NCBI GenBank assembly: GCA_030746555.1
Contig: JASLMK010000078.1
Span: 62,001-126,000 of the forward strand
DNA: 64,000 nucleotides
Source of the DNA: Planctomycetota bacterium
Lineage (GTDB): Bacteria; Planctomycetota; UBA1135; GCA-002686595
Reading direction: 5' to 3'
Shown here: one piece after another, positions 53,439-63,252 of the stretch
Position numbering within the stretch: position 1 is the stretch's first letter
Layout of the letters: each line of letters starts with the position of its first letter
Made by a program: the position numbers and the translations under genes
The notes under the pieces: model-generated
The model's database searches: none
What the model was told of the DNA's origin: nothing
Seen by the model: only the letters and a program-made list of their open reading frames with translations

Positions 53439-55520
53439 GCGGATGTTCAACACCCCTCCGCCGCCCGGATCGAACAGGGTCGCCGGGCTGGCCGGATAGG
53501 CTACGTCCAGGGAGAGGGGCGTGTTCCAGGGCCGCTCGGCGGGCTCGGCGATGAACCCGATCGCCAGCGCCGCGATGCCGCGCACGAGGTCGGAAACTGA
53601 CTCGTCCTCGAGCAGGGCCATGATCGGCTCCACCGCGCGCGCGTCCCCCACCAGGGCCAGGGTCCAGGCGCAGACACCCTTGCGTGCAGTGCTGTCGGTC
53701 TCTTCCATCTGCTTCACGAGGTCGTCCACCAGGCTCCCGTCCCCCAACAGCCCCAGCCCCACGGCGATGCCGCGCAAGAGGTCGGGCTGCCAGGCCGCCT
53801 CGGGGAGTACGGCGCGCAGGGCCTCGATGGAGGACCGCTCGCCGAGCAGGCCGAGGGCGACGGCGAGGTGTGTGCGCGCCTCCATCGACTTCACGCTGAA
53901 GAAGCGCTCGGCGATCAGCTCCCGCGCGGCCACGTCGCGGCGCAGTCCGGCGGCGAGGGCGTAGGCTCCGATGTCCATGGTGGTGCCGCACTCATCCAAG
54001 GCGGTACGCACGGCATCGGAGATGCTGGCGGAGGGCTCCAACCCCCGCCGCCGCAGGCGGTCGCCCTTCACGCCCAGCGCCAGGGCCGCCCAGGGGCGCG
54101 CACGGCTCTTGCCGCGCGCGAGCGTCTTCAGGAGGAAGGCGTCCACCTCCGCCGCGCCGGGGATCCCGCCTTCGCCGGGCCCCGGCGTGCTCGCGACCTG
54201 CGCCAAGGCGATCAGGGAGAAGTGCCGCGCCATCACGTCGCCCTCCGCCGCGACGGCGAAGAGGGTCTTGCGGATGCGCGCGTCCAAGTCACCGTCCCCG
54301 GCGTTGCCGATGCGCCCGAGGGCAAGGACGCAGCCGTAGACGATCTCCCGGTCGGTGCGAGTGTTCTTCAGGGCTTCGATCAGGTCGCTCGCGACGCGCG
54401 CGCGGAGGGACTCGGAGTCCGCGACGCGCTCGCGGGGATCGATCCCCGCGGTCAGGGCTCGCGGTAGGTGCGCCCGGACACGATCGGAGAGCTCGCGGTC
54501 GGCGAAGCGCTCGAGCAGGAACGCCGCGAGGGCCTCACGCGAGGTGCCCGGCGGCCTCCCGTCCGCGACGGCCCCGTCCACGGACACCGGCAGCTCGATC
54601 AGCCCCAGGGCGCTCACGCAGGCGACGCCGAGGTCGTGGGAGCCGGTGTCGTCCGCGGCGAGGAGGCGTGTCAGGCGGTGCACCGCGAAGCGCCGGATGT
54701 CTTCGTTCCCGTTACGGCGCGCCAACAGACCCAGGCCGTAGGCAGCGAACGCGCGCGTGCGCGTGGAGACCTTGCCCCCGCCGCAGATCTCCCTCCCGCG
54801 CTCGTCGTCGGACGCCAGGGCGGCCAGGTCGAACAGGGCGTCGGCCCCGCCGAGGACGCCCAGGGCCAGGGCGGCGGTCTCGCCCATCTGCTGCTCGCCG
54901 TCGGCGACAAAGCGCGCCAGAACCTCGGGCGTGCTCGCCTCCGCCGCCGAGGGCATCGCCCCGATCTTCGCCAGGCTCATCAGGCAGCCCGAGAGGATCT
55001 CGGAACGGCCGCCCTTCTCGAGCACGGCGATCACCCCGGGGATGATCCGCTCGGCGAGCTGAGAGCGGCTCGGCCGCAGGCTGGCGGCCGGCGCCGTCCG
55101 TCCGCCCGCGCCCAGGAAGAACTCGTCGCTGCCCGTCGCCGTGCGCACCCGCCACAGGCTGTCCTTGAGGTCGATGAAGGCGTTGCTGTTGAAGCTCCAC
55201 CAGTGCTCCCAGCTCGTCGGGTCGAAGCCCGTGGTGGGGAGCGGGGTCTGGGGCGCCGGGTTCGTCGAGCCGGGCGTGGCGCGGCGGCCCCGCGGCGCGG
55301 AAGGGCCGGCACGACCGGGAACGGCCGGCCCGCCGCTCCCCCCCGGCGTGCGCGCGCCGCCTCCGCCGGGCCCCGACCAGGGGGGAGGCGGCGGGGGCGC
55401 GGGAGGGGGAGGCGGCTCGGGCGGTCCGGGAGGCTTGTGTCCGCCGCCGTGACCGAGCACCGACGGTGCGGCGAGGAGGGCTGCGACGAGCAGGGTCCGC
55501 AGGCCGGTAGTGACGTTCAT
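53436..55520 (-). CDS. Secreted HEAT-repeat protein with proline-rich N-terminus
   Basis: 694 residues. Signal peptide 'TGLRTLLVAALLAAPSVLG', then a Pro/Gly-rich linker of ~80 residues, then 'SWEHWWSFNSNAFIDLKDSLW' (core SWEHWWSFNS), a W-x-x-W-W motif shared with two other proteins here. The rest is a long run of HEAT/armadillo units ('LSGCLMSLAKIGAMPSAAEAS', 'VYGCVLALGRIGNAGDGDLD', 'HLAVALGLLGERSSIEALRAV', quoted in part). Probably a periplasmic scaffold. The ATG has GAGAGG upstream. Its stop lies within a dispersed repeat. It is followed by the FG-GAP gene at 51635-53365. Confidence 0.8.
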   Translation of the reverse strand: MNVTTGLRTLLVAALLAAPSVLGHGGGHKPPGPPEPPPPPAPPPPPPWSGPGGGGARTPGGSGGPAVPGRAGPSAPRGRRATPGSTNPAPQTPLPTTGFDPTSWEHWWSFNSNAFIDLKDSLWRVRTATGSDEFFLGAGGRTAPAASLRPSRSQLAERIIPGVIAVLEKGGRSEILSGCLMSLAKIGAMPSAAEASTPEVLARFVADGEQQMGETAALALGVLGGADALFDLAALASDDERGREICGGGKVSTRTRAFAAYGLGLLARRNGNEDIRRFAVHRLTRLLAADDTGSHDLGVACVSALGLIELPVSVDGAVADGRPPGTSREALAAFLLERFADRELSDRVRAHLPRALTAGIDPRERVADSESLRARVASDLIEALKNTRTDREIVYGCVLALGRIGNAGDGDLDARIRKTLFAVAAEGDVMARHFSLIALAQVASTPGPGEGGIPGAAEVDAFLLKTLARGKSRARPWAALALGVKGDRLRRRGLEPSASISDAVRTALDECGTTMDIGAYALAAGLRRDVAARELIAERFFSVKSMEARTHLAVALGLLGERSSIEALRAVLPEAAWQPDLLRGIAVGLGLLGDGSLVDDLVKQMEETDSTARKGVCAWTLALVGDARAVEPIMALLEDESVSDLVRGIAALAIGFIAEPAERPWNTPLSLDVAYPASPATLFDPGGGGVLNIR

Positions 55521-55661
55521 GCGTTTTCGCCTCTCATGCCGTGGTCTCCCGACGGCCCGCGGCGGCGTGCACGCACCCCCACCGGAGCCGACGTAGTAGT
55601 GTAGCGGTCCTCGAAGGTCACGCCGGGGGAACGCCGCGGCCGAAGTCCGGCGTGGGCGGGA

Positions 55662-57449
55662 TCAGCGCACCTCACGGTACACCCCCCCGGTCTGCTCCGC
55701 CAGCCGATGCAGGAGGCTGCTCCTGCCCCCCAGCGATACGGCATGGATCACGACGCCGCGCAGTGCGTTACGCCTGCGCACCTCGTCGAGGATCTGCTCG
55801 GAGCCCACGAACCTGCCCGCCGAGGGCATGCCGTCGGAGAGCAGGATGATCGTGTCGACCTCGATGTCCTCGAGACCTTCGGCGAGGCCGTTGAAGAGAG
55901 CGGTGGCGCCGGCAGCGCGCCGGCTCGCCAGGCTGCGTCGGGCCGACGAGCGCGAGGCGTCGTCGAGCTCCTGCAGCCCGCTCTTCCACTTGCGCGCACG
56001 GTCGGCGAAGTAGACCAGGTTGAAGCGGCCGCCGTCGCTCATGCGTGCGAGGGTGCGGTTCATCTCCTCGCGAAGCAGCTCCAGCTTGCTCCCGCCCATC
56101 GAGCCGCTGGTGTCGAGCACGAAGCAGATGCGGTCGGAGTCGATGCTGATCCCGTAGAAGGCGGCCACCGTGCGGTTCTCGAGCACCGACCGGCGGGCGC
56201 GCTCCTCGCGCTTGGCGGCCAGCTCGCCCGCTCCGGGCAGGACGAAGGTCGCGCCCTCGGCCGCCCACCAGCTCCGCCAGCGCTTCCCGCTGCTCCCCAA
56301 GGACAAGCCGGTCAGGGCCTCCAGCCCGTCGCAGATCCGCCGCTCCAGGCGCAAGGTCTCGCCCTCCAGAGCACCCACCAGGGCCGCCACCGACTCCACG
56401 CCGCCGATCCTGGCGAGGCACTCGATCACCTCGCCGCGCACGAGGTGGCTTGCGTCGTCGAGCATGGAGTGCAACGCCTCGATCGCCCGTGCGCTCCCCA
56501 GACGCTCGAGGGCGATCGCGGCGCCCATGCGCAGGGCGTAGTCCCGCGAGCGCCTGGCCCTCTCGACGTGCTCCTCCCACTCCTCGCCCGTGGAGTAGGC
56601 GGAGCGCGCGACGATCGCCTCGCGGCGCACCGCCGGCTCCCGCGCCCGCTCCAGGCGGGCGAGGATGCGATCGTGGCTTCGGTGTCCGCACTCGCCGAGG
56701 GCCCGGATGGCCGCCAGGCTGACGGTGGGGTGCGGGTCGTCGAGGGCGTCGGTCACCAGGGCGATCGACGCAGCGGTTCCCATCCTGCCCAGGGCGCCCG
56801 CCACGAGGGCCTTGGTCGCCGCGGGGACCGCCTTGTCGCGCAGGGCCTCCCGCAACAGGTCGAGGCAGTCCTCGGAGCGGAACGCGGCGATCGCCCGCAG
56901 GCCGGTCTCGCGAGAGCCCGAGACCCCCACCCGGTACCAGTTCAGGAGCGTGGTCAACGCCTCCGGCGTGCGCTGGGCCTGGAGCATGGGGACCAGGCCG
57001 CCGACGGCGATGCGCCGGCAGCCCTCGTCGGGGTGTCCCTCCAGCAGGGCGCGCATCTCCTCCAGGGCCGCGCCTCCGAACCCGCACAGGGCGAGCGTCG
57101 CCGCCCGCCTGCGGCCGACCGCACCCCCCGTGCTGGCGTGCTCGTAGAGCCAGGCGACCACGCCGGGTTCCAGGTCGGAGTCTCGGTATGCAGCGAAGAG
57201 CCCGTAGGCGTGGAGCATCAGGTCCGACTCCTTCACCAGCAAGACCGCCTGCTGCAAGGTCCGGAACCCGTCGAGGTCCCGGTGGGCGGCGATCTCGTCG
57301 AACACCCCCGGATCGACGTCGTCGCGAGCCGTGCGAACCTCCTCCAGCAGCTCGTCGAGCGGCCGCTGCGCCTCCGCGGCGACGGGGGGCGCTGTGGCGC
57401 AGGCGAGGACCGCCGCGGCCACGAACGCCCGGACCCCTCTGGTCCGCAT
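55662..57449 (-). CDS. Secreted HEAT-repeat protein with C-terminal von Willebrand factor A domain
   Basis: 595 residues. ATG at 57449 follows GGAGA at good spacing and gives the signal peptide 'GVRAFVAAAVLACATAPPVAA'; an upstream ATG adds seven residues. HEAT units span ~90-370 ('VAGALGRMGTAASIALVTDAL', 'VSLAAIRALGECGHRS'). The W-x-x-W-W motif is 'KRWRSWWAAEG'. The VWA domain starts 'RICFVLDTSGSMGGSKLELL' with an intact MIDAS (DxSxS), followed by 'GGRFNLVYFADRAR', 'AGATALFNGLAEGLED' and 'TIILLSDGMPSAG'. It probably binds a protein partner through Mg2+ outside the cytoplasm. Confidence 0.88.
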   Translation of the reverse strand: MRTRGVRAFVAAAVLACATAPPVAAEAQRPLDELLEEVRTARDDVDPGVFDEIAAHRDLDGFRTLQQAVLLVKESDLMLHAYGLFAAYRDSDLEPGVVAWLYEHASTGGAVGRRRAATLALCGFGGAALEEMRALLEGHPDEGCRRIAVGGLVPMLQAQRTPEALTTLLNWYRVGVSGSRETGLRAIAAFRSEDCLDLLREALRDKAVPAATKALVAGALGRMGTAASIALVTDALDDPHPTVSLAAIRALGECGHRSHDRILARLERAREPAVRREAIVARSAYSTGEEWEEHVERARRSRDYALRMGAAIALERLGSARAIEALHSMLDDASHLVRGEVIECLARIGGVESVAALVGALEGETLRLERRICDGLEALTGLSLGSSGKRWRSWWAAEGATFVLPGAGELAAKREERARRSVLENRTVAAFYGISIDSDRICFVLDTSGSMGGSKLELLREEMNRTLARMSDGGRFNLVYFADRARKWKSGLQELDDASRSSARRSLASRRAAGATALFNGLAEGLEDIEVDTIILLSDGMPSAGRFVGSEQILDEVRRRNALRGVVIHAVSLGGRSSLLHRLAEQTGGVYREVR

Positions 57450-57561
57450 CGACTCTCCAGCTTCCTGCATGCCCGGGGGGCCGCGACCGCCCGCGGATCG
57501 CCCCGGCCAGGGTACCGCTGGGAGCGAGGGGAGTTTCGGATAGGCTTGCCGAACGCTGCCC

Positions 57562-58398
57562 ATGGAGACCTGCGACCTCTGCGGGAGCGCCGAGCGCGCT
57601 CCGTTCCTCGAAAAGGGCGGCCATGCGTACGTGCGCTGTGAGGCCTGCGGCTTCGTGCAGGCCGAGATGACGCCCGAGGAGTTCGAGCGCCTGAACGAGA
57701 GCGAGTTCACCGGCGCCGTCTCCGAGTACGCGGCCAAGGCGGGCGACGCCAGGCGCCGGCGGCGGTACCACCGCCGCCTGGCGCGCCTGGCCCCCTTCCG
57801 CGAGAACGGCCGGCTGGTGGAGATCGGCGCCTCCACCGGCGCCTTCCTGCTCTGCGCGCGCGAGGCGGGCTGGAGCCCCGTCGGCGTCGAGCCGGTCGAC
57901 GCCTGCGCGCGCCACGCCCGGGAGCGCCACGGCCTCGACGTGCGCACCGACACCCTCGAGGGCGCCGGGCTCCCCGCCGGCTCGTGTGACGTGGTCTACG
58001 CCCACGCGGTGCTGGAGCACCTCACCTCGCCGCGGCGTGTCCTGTCCGAGGTCGCCCGCATCCTGCGCCCAGGCGGCGCGCTCTTCGTCGACACGGTCAA
58101 CGTCGACTCCTACACCTTCGACCGCGTGGGGAGCGGCTGGAAGCTCGTCGACCCCGCCATCCACTACTGCCTGTGGACGCCCGCGCTCTTGCGCCGCGCC
58201 CTCACCTCAGCAGGCCTGGAGGTGCGCCGCATGGCCTCCCACGGCGTCCGCCTCCGCCCCAGCGCCGCCGGGCGGCCCCGGGGACTGGCGCGGCTGGCCG
58301 ATGAGCTGGCCAAGCTGCCCCTGAGCGCGGCCGCACGCCTCACTCTGCGCGGAGAGAGCATCGCCGCCCTCGCCGTTCGCGCTACCCTCGGGGAATGA
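57562..58398 (+). CDS. SAM-dependent methyltransferase with N-terminal zinc ribbon
   Basis: 278 residues. An N-terminal zinc ribbon 'CDLCGSAERAPF' and 'VRCEACGFVQ' (four Cys at 4, 7, 26, 29) precedes a class I methyltransferase fold: motif I 'LVEIGASTGAFLLCAREAG', motif II region 'VGVEPVDACARHARERHG', 'CDVVYAHAVLEHLTSP' and 'EVARILRPGGALFVDTVN'. This architecture is common for methyltransferases in sugar and surface polysaccharide modification. Substrate unknown. Its stop overlaps the next gene's ATG (ATGA). Confidence 0.92.
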   Translation: METCDLCGSAERAPFLEKGGHAYVRCEACGFVQAEMTPEEFERLNESEFTGAVSEYAAKAGDARRRRRYHRRLARLAPFRENGRLVEIGASTGAFLLCAREAGWSPVGVEPVDACARHARERHGLDVRTDTLEGAGLPAGSCDVVYAHAVLEHLTSPRRVLSEVARILRPGGALFVDTVNVDSYTFDRVGSGWKLVDPAIHYCLWTPALLRRALTSAGLEVRRMASHGVRLRPSAAGRPRGLARLADELAKLPLSAAARLTLRGESIAALAVRATLGE

Positions 58399-60992
58399 GC
58401 CCTCCCATCTGGTTCCTCGCCGGTGTCGCGGCGACGGTGACGGTCGCGCCCCTCGCCGGCGCCGCCGCCCAGAGCAACGGCCTGGTCGGCCACTGGCGCC
58501 TGGACCGGGGGCACCTTTCCGAAGGCGCCTTCCAGGCCGAGACCGGGGACCGCTCCCTGCGCCTGGGGGACGGCGTCGAGGCGGTGTTCGCCGGCGAGGG
58601 CCGGGGCGAATGCCTGGTCCTGCCGCCCGGCTCCCGCCACCTGGAGGTCACGCCGCGCATGGAGCCCCAGGACCTCCCCGCCGAGCGACTCTCGGTCGAG
58701 GCCTGGGTCTGCGTCCACCGACCGCAGACCTGGGGCGGGATGCTCGGCGCCTTGGAGGACAACGGCGCCTACGAGCGCGGCTGGATCCTGGGCTACCACC
58801 ACAGTCGCTTCACCTTCGCCGTCGCCACCGCCAAGGGCGGGAAGCTGACCTACCTCAAGAGCAAGACGACGTTCGTACCCGGCGAGTGGTACCACGTCGC
58901 GGGAACCTACGACGGCGAGGTGCAGCGCATCTTCGTCAACGGTCAGCTGGAGGCGGAGTCGACCGAGCAGGGCGGTCCCATCGCCTACCACGAGCGCCAC
59001 CAGGTCGTCGCCGCCGCCTACAAGGACCTGAACGAGAACCACCCCCTGGTCGGCGCCCTCTACGAGCTGCGCCTCTACGCTCGCGCGGTGCCCGAGCGCG
59101 ATCTCCTCAAGCGCTACGAGCGAACCCGAGGCGTGCTGCCGCCGGTCGTGATCGAAGGCGCCCTGCCGCCCCCGCGGCCGATGCCCCCGCCTCTTGCGAA
59201 GCTCCAGCCCGCCATCAACGCCGCGATCGACCGCGGCGCCGACCACCTGCTGCGCCGCCAGCACCACGACGGATCGTGGGGCGCACACATCGAGGAGTAC
59301 CGCAACGGCGCGACGGCACTGACCACCTACGCCCTGCTCGAGTCCGGCGTGCGCCCCGACCACCCCTCGGTGAGGGCGGCGGTCGGGTTCCTGCGACGCA
59401 AGGCGCCGACCAAGACCTACTCGATGGGCTGCCAGCTCCTCGCCCTGGACGCCCTCGACGACCCCTCCCTCTCGCCGTGGATCCAGGAGCTGGCCGACCA
59501 GCTGGTCGCCTGGGAGCATCCCGGCGCCCGCGGACGTTGGGGCTACCCGACCGGGAACGAGGACCTCTCCTGCACGCAGTTCGCCGTCCTCGGACTGCGC
59601 AGCGCCGCCCGCGCCGGGGCGGAGGTGCCGCGCGCTCTGTGGTTGCGCGTGCTCGCGGGGCTCGAAGCTCACCAGGGAGCGCCGGTCGAGGTCGACTGGA
59701 AGCTCTCGCACGGCGGCGAGCGGCGCACCGGCAAGCGTTCCATCGCCGGCTTCACCTACCGTCCCGACTCCCAGCAGATCGGCTCGATGACGACCGCGGG
59801 GATCGGCGTGCTGGCCATCGTCGAGGAGGCCCTCGCCGGCCGAATGCCCCGGCGCATCCGGCGTCCCTTCGAAGACAGCCGCCAGCGCGCCATCGGATGG
59901 CTGGAGACCTTCTACTCGGTCGAGCGCAATCCGGGCCTGGGCAGTGGCCGCTACTACTACTACATGTACGGCCTCGAGCGCGCCGGCGCCCTGCTGGGGC
60001 GCGAGGAGCTCGCCGGTCGGCCGTGGTACCGCGACGGCGCCGAGGTCTTGATCGAGAAGCAGGGCGGCGAGGGCGGTTGGGGCAGCGAGACCTCCACCGC
60101 CTTCGCGCTCCTGTTCCTCTCGCGGGCGACTTCCGCCGCCTCCACCGGCCCCGGCCTCAGCGCCGAGGGCAGCTCCTACGCCGTCGCCGACGCCGACGTC
60201 CATCTGCGGGCCACCGGCGAGTCGGAGATCACCGCCTGGATCGACGGATTCGACGCCGAGCTCCTGGCGGAGTACGCCGGGGAGGAGGGCGGCGGCCTGC
60301 GCGTGGCGCGCGTGGAGTACCTCGCCGACTCGGAGGTGGTGCGGACGATCGAGGGGGACACGAGCCGGCCGTGGAGCGGCGAGCGCTTCGCCTTCCAACA
60401 CCGTTTCAGAGCGCCGGGCAAGCACCGCCTGCTCGCCAGGGTCCACGTCCTCGCCTTCGGTGCGGACCCCGAGATCACCGACGAGCTCGACGAGCTCGCC
60501 TCGCGCCCGCTTGCGATCGAGACCGTGGTCGATGCGGGAGAGTGGATGGAGGCAAACCTCGAGCTGCGCGGCACGAACCTGATCGAGGGCGGCGACGCCC
60601 TCGTCGCGGTGTCCAGCGGCGCCGATCCGGGCCACGCCATCGACGGCCTGTCCCCCACGCACTGGGTGTGCGACGCCGACGATGACGAACCCTGGCTGCG
60701 AGTCGATCTGGCGCGCAGCGTGCGCGCGCGCACATTGGTCCTCGCGCCCGCCACGAGCTCCATCGCGACCCGGGACGACTACGACGCCCTGCACACGGCG
60801 AGGGTGCGCATCAACGACGTCGAGGTTGAGGTACGTTTCCCCGAGGACCCCCTGGAACGGGCGGTCGTCACCCTCGACAAACCGTCCCGGGTGCGCCGGC
60901 TCGAGATCCGCATCCTCGAGCGCTCGCGCGGGAAGCGCAACCGCGGCCGGGCTGGATTCTCGGAGATCGAGCTGCGCGGGGGCGGCGACTGA
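58395..60992 (+). CDS. Secreted LamG - terpenoid-cyclase-fold - discoidin-like protein
   Basis: 865 residues with signal peptide 'IWFLAGVAATVTVAPLAGAAA'. Residues ~30-245 form a LamG/concanavalin-like sandwich ('LVGHWRLDRGHLSEG', 'LSVEAWVCVHRPQTWGGM', 'GEWYHVAGTYDGEVQRIFVNG', quoted in parts). Residues ~265-590 are an alpha/alpha barrel of the squalene/prenyltransferase-repeat type ('AIDRGADHLLRRQHHDGSWG', 'AAVGFLRRKA', 'VLIEKQGGEGGWGSETSTAF'). The end is F5/8 type C-like ('PGHAIDGLSPTHWVCDADDD'). Neither DxDD nor other cyclase acids are evident, so a binding or scaffold role is more likely than catalysis. It overlaps the methyltransferase gene by 4 bp. Confidence 0.82.
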   Translation: MSPPIWFLAGVAATVTVAPLAGAAAQSNGLVGHWRLDRGHLSEGAFQAETGDRSLRLGDGVEAVFAGEGRGECLVLPPGSRHLEVTPRMEPQDLPAERLSVEAWVCVHRPQTWGGMLGALEDNGAYERGWILGYHHSRFTFAVATAKGGKLTYLKSKTTFVPGEWYHVAGTYDGEVQRIFVNGQLEAESTEQGGPIAYHERHQVVAAAYKDLNENHPLVGALYELRLYARAVPERDLLKRYERTRGVLPPVVIEGALPPPRPMPPPLAKLQPAINAAIDRGADHLLRRQHHDGSWGAHIEEYRNGATALTTYALLESGVRPDHPSVRAAVGFLRRKAPTKTYSMGCQLLALDALDDPSLSPWIQELADQLVAWEHPGARGRWGYPTGNEDLSCTQFAVLGLRSAARAGAEVPRALWLRVLAGLEAHQGAPVEVDWKLSHGGERRTGKRSIAGFTYRPDSQQIGSMTTAGIGVLAIVEEALAGRMPRRIRRPFEDSRQRAIGWLETFYSVERNPGLGSGRYYYYMYGLERAGALLGREELAGRPWYRDGAEVLIEKQGGEGGWGSETSTAFALLFLSRATSAASTGPGLSAEGSSYAVADADVHLRATGESEITAWIDGFDAELLAEYAGEEGGGLRVARVEYLADSEVVRTIEGDTSRPWSGERFAFQHRFRAPGKHRLLARVHVLAFGADPEITDELDELASRPLAIETVVDAGEWMEANLELRGTNLIEGGDALVAVSSGADPGHAIDGLSPTHWVCDADDDEPWLRVDLARSVRARTLVLAPATSSIATRDDYDALHTARVRINDVEVEVRFPEDPLERAVVTLDKPSRVRRLEIRILERSRGKRNRGRAGFSEIELRGGGD

Positions 60993-61232
60993 GGGCTCCC
61001 GCGCCGAGGCGCTGGAGTCCACGGCGGGGCCGCCAGCGCCACGATGAAGCGAGCCCCAGGGTCTGAGCGCGCTCGCGGTCGGATCGGTCGCGTCGGAGTG
61101 CCCCTCTCGGGACAGGGCCACCCAAGAGGCGTTCAGTACGAACGGAGGAAGGACGATAGAGTGGTCGCAGGCCCGCGAACGCGCTCGCCGCGGTTCGCCC
61201 CCGGGCGCCCTCACCGGACACGGACCCTCCCC

Positions 61233-61700
61233 ATGACCCCCTGGCAGACGCTCTCCGGACGCGCTACCGACGACCTCCCAAGGGAAGTCCGACGGCTGCT
61301 CGAGAGCGATGCTGTGCTGCACATCGGGACCGACTCCAAGACCGTTGGTTTGCAGACGCACTTCGTGACGGTCGTCGCCGTGCTGCAGCCGGGAAGCGGC
61401 GGGCGGGCGTTCCACCGCTCGACGAAGACCTCTCGCAGCAACTCGCTCGCCACCCAGCTCATCCACGAGGTGCAGCTCAGCATCGAGGCCGCCATGGAGC
61501 TGTGCGACGTGGCGCGTGAGGCGATCGTGCTCCACATCGACGCCAACGTCGAGGAGCGCCACCGCTCGTCGAAGTACGCGCCGATGCTCTCGGGCATGGG
61601 CCTGGGGAACGGGTTCAAGGTCCAGCTCAAGCCCCACGCGTGGTGCGCTTCCTGCGTGGCGGACTACGTGGTCCGTGGGCGCCACCAGCGCGTCGCCTGA
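61233..61700 (+). CDS. DUF458 (YkuK-like) RNase H-fold protein
   Basis: 155 residues. '[25 protein letters not shown]' (core GTDSKTV) is the DUF458 signature, placing an Asp at the first RNase H-like acidic position. '[25 protein letters not shown]' and '[25 protein letters not shown]' match the family's second strand and C-terminal motif. The fold is that of RNase H-like nucleases; activity is not established. The ATG at 61233 is used; the frame extends upstream 63 codons with no similarity. About 240 bases before it show no other gene. Confidence 0.88.
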   Translation: MTPWQTLSGRATDDLPREVRRLLESDAVLHIGTDSKTVGLQTHFVTVVAVLQPGSGGRAFHRSTKTSRSNSLATQLIHEVQLSIEAAMELCDVAREAIVLHIDANVEERHRSSKYAPMLSGMGLGNGFKVQLKPHAWCASCVADYVVRGRHQRVA

Positions 61701-61824
61701 GGGCCGCGGGCGCGCGGGACCCCTCACGGAGTGGGCTGTCGGTCGGCGCCCGCTCCTTTGGTGGCGAGGTCGGACCGATCGTCGTAGGGTGGCGGAAGGG
61801 GAGTCGTCGCCCCCCGGAGCATCG

Positions 61825-63252
61825 ATGAGCGCCCATCAGCCCACCAGACGCGAGATCCTCAGGGTCGGCGGCGGCTCGTTGCTCGGCCTGAGCCTCGCTC
61901 AGATGCTCGAGTTGCAGGCCCGTGCGGGCTCGTCGGCGCACGGGGCGCCGGGCTGGGGGAGGGCCCGGAGCGTGATCCTGATCTTCCTCCAGGGAGGCCC
62001 CAGCCACATCGACCTGTGGGATCCCAAGGACGGCGTCCCCGAGGACGTGGTCAGCCCCTTCAAGACGATCCCCTCCCGCGTGCCCGGCATGGAGCTCACC
62101 GAGCTGATGCCCAGACTCTCCGAGGTGACCGACAAGCTGACGCTCATCCGCTCGATGAGCTACTCGCCCAACGGCCTGTTCAACCACACGGCCGCGCACT
62201 ATCAGATGCTGACGGGGTACACGACCGACCGCGTCAGCCCCTCCGGCCAGCTCGAGCCGCCCAGCCCCAAGGACTTCCCCAACCTCGGCTGCAACATCAC
62301 GCGCCTGCGGCCGCCGGACGTGCCGATGCTGCCGTTCGTGATGATGCCGCGCCCGCTGCAGGAGAGCAATGTGATCGGCAAGGCGGGGACGGCGGGGTTC
62401 CTCGGCCGCGCGCACGATCCGTTCACCCTGTATCCCACCGGTGACGATCTCGACAACGAGAAGATGAACCGGATCCAAGCGGGCGACCTCGCTCTGCGGG
62501 GCGAGCTCTCCCTGGCGCGCCTGGAGCGCCGCGCGAAGCTGCGGAGCGCCCTCAATGAGCGCATGGAGGCCGTCGATCGCGCCGTCGCGCAATACGACCT
62601 CGACGAGTACACAGAGCGGGCCCTGGACCTGGTTCTCTCCGGCCGCGCACGCGATGCGTTCGACATCGACGCCGAGCCCGATTGGCTGCGCGACCGTTAC
62701 GGGCGTACGACCTTCGGACAGTGCTGCTTGTTGGCGCGCCGGCTCGTCGAGGCGGGCACGCGCTTCGTCCAGGTCAACTGGCCCAAGGTCGCCAACTCCG
62801 ACCGCCACTCCTGGGACGTCCACAAGGACCTCAACAAGCGGATGAAGAACGAGGCGGCACCGATGCTGGATCCGGCCCTGGCCAGCCTCTTGACCGACCT
62901 CGACGCCCGCGGCCTGCTCGACGAGACCCTGGTCGTGGCGGTCGGGGAGTTCGGTCGCAGCCCGCGCAAGGGCCTGTCGACTTCGGGCAACGACAACGAC
63001 GCCGACGGGCGCGACCACTGGCCGTACTGCTTCACGGCGGTCGCCGCCGGCGGCGGCGTGAAGCGCGGGCACGTCCACGGCCGGTCGGACGAGACCGCGT
63101 CGGCGCCGATCGTCGACCCCGTCCACCCCGGCGACCTGCTCGCGACGATCTACCACGCCGTGGGGATCGATCCCGAGACGATCGTCATGAACCACCTCAA
63201 CCAGCCGCGCGAGCTCGTCAAGGGCAAGCCGGTGCTGGACCTGTTCGCATGA
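61825..63252 (+). CDS. DUF1501 secreted protein (alkaline-phosphatase-like superfamily)
   Basis: 475 residues. The Tat signal is '[20 protein letters not shown]'. '[21 protein letters not shown]' is the DUF1501 hallmark; '[19 protein letters not shown]', '[14 protein letters not shown]', '[13 protein letters not shown]' and '[21 protein letters not shown]' follow. DUF1501 proteins share the sulfatase/alkaline-phosphatase fold and in planctomycetes sit beside cytochrome c-type PSD1/PSCyt1 genes, as here (ATGA overlap with the next). Substrate unknown. ATG preceded by GGAG. Confidence 0.95.
   Translation: MSAHQPTRREILRVGGGSLLGLSLAQMLELQARAGSSAHGAPGWGRARSVILIFLQGGPSHIDLWDPKDGVPEDVVSPFKTIPSRVPGMELTELMPRLSEVTDKLTLIRSMSYSPNGLFNHTAAHYQMLTGYTTDRVSPSGQLEPPSPKDFPNLGCNITRLRPPDVPMLPFVMMPRPLQESNVIGKAGTAGFLGRAHDPFTLYPTGDDLDNEKMNRIQAGDLALRGELSLARLERRAKLRSALNERMEAVDRAVAQYDLDEYTERALDLVLSGRARDAFDIDAEPDWLRDRYGRTTFGQCCLLARRLVEAGTRFVQVNWPKVANSDRHSWDVHKDLNKRMKNEAAPMLDPALASLLTDLDARGLLDETLVVAVGEFGRSPRKGLSTSGNDNDADGRDHWPYCFTAVAAGGGVKRGHVHGRSDETASAPIVDPVHPGDLLATIYHAVGIDPETIVMNHLNQPRELVKGKPVLDLFA

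Noticed and set aside
58164-61727. 1187-codon minus-strand open frame
   Set aside because: Antisense to three clearly real genes (methyltransferase, LamG/cyclase-fold protein, DUF458). No domain is recognisable, and the length is explained by GC-rich codon bias.
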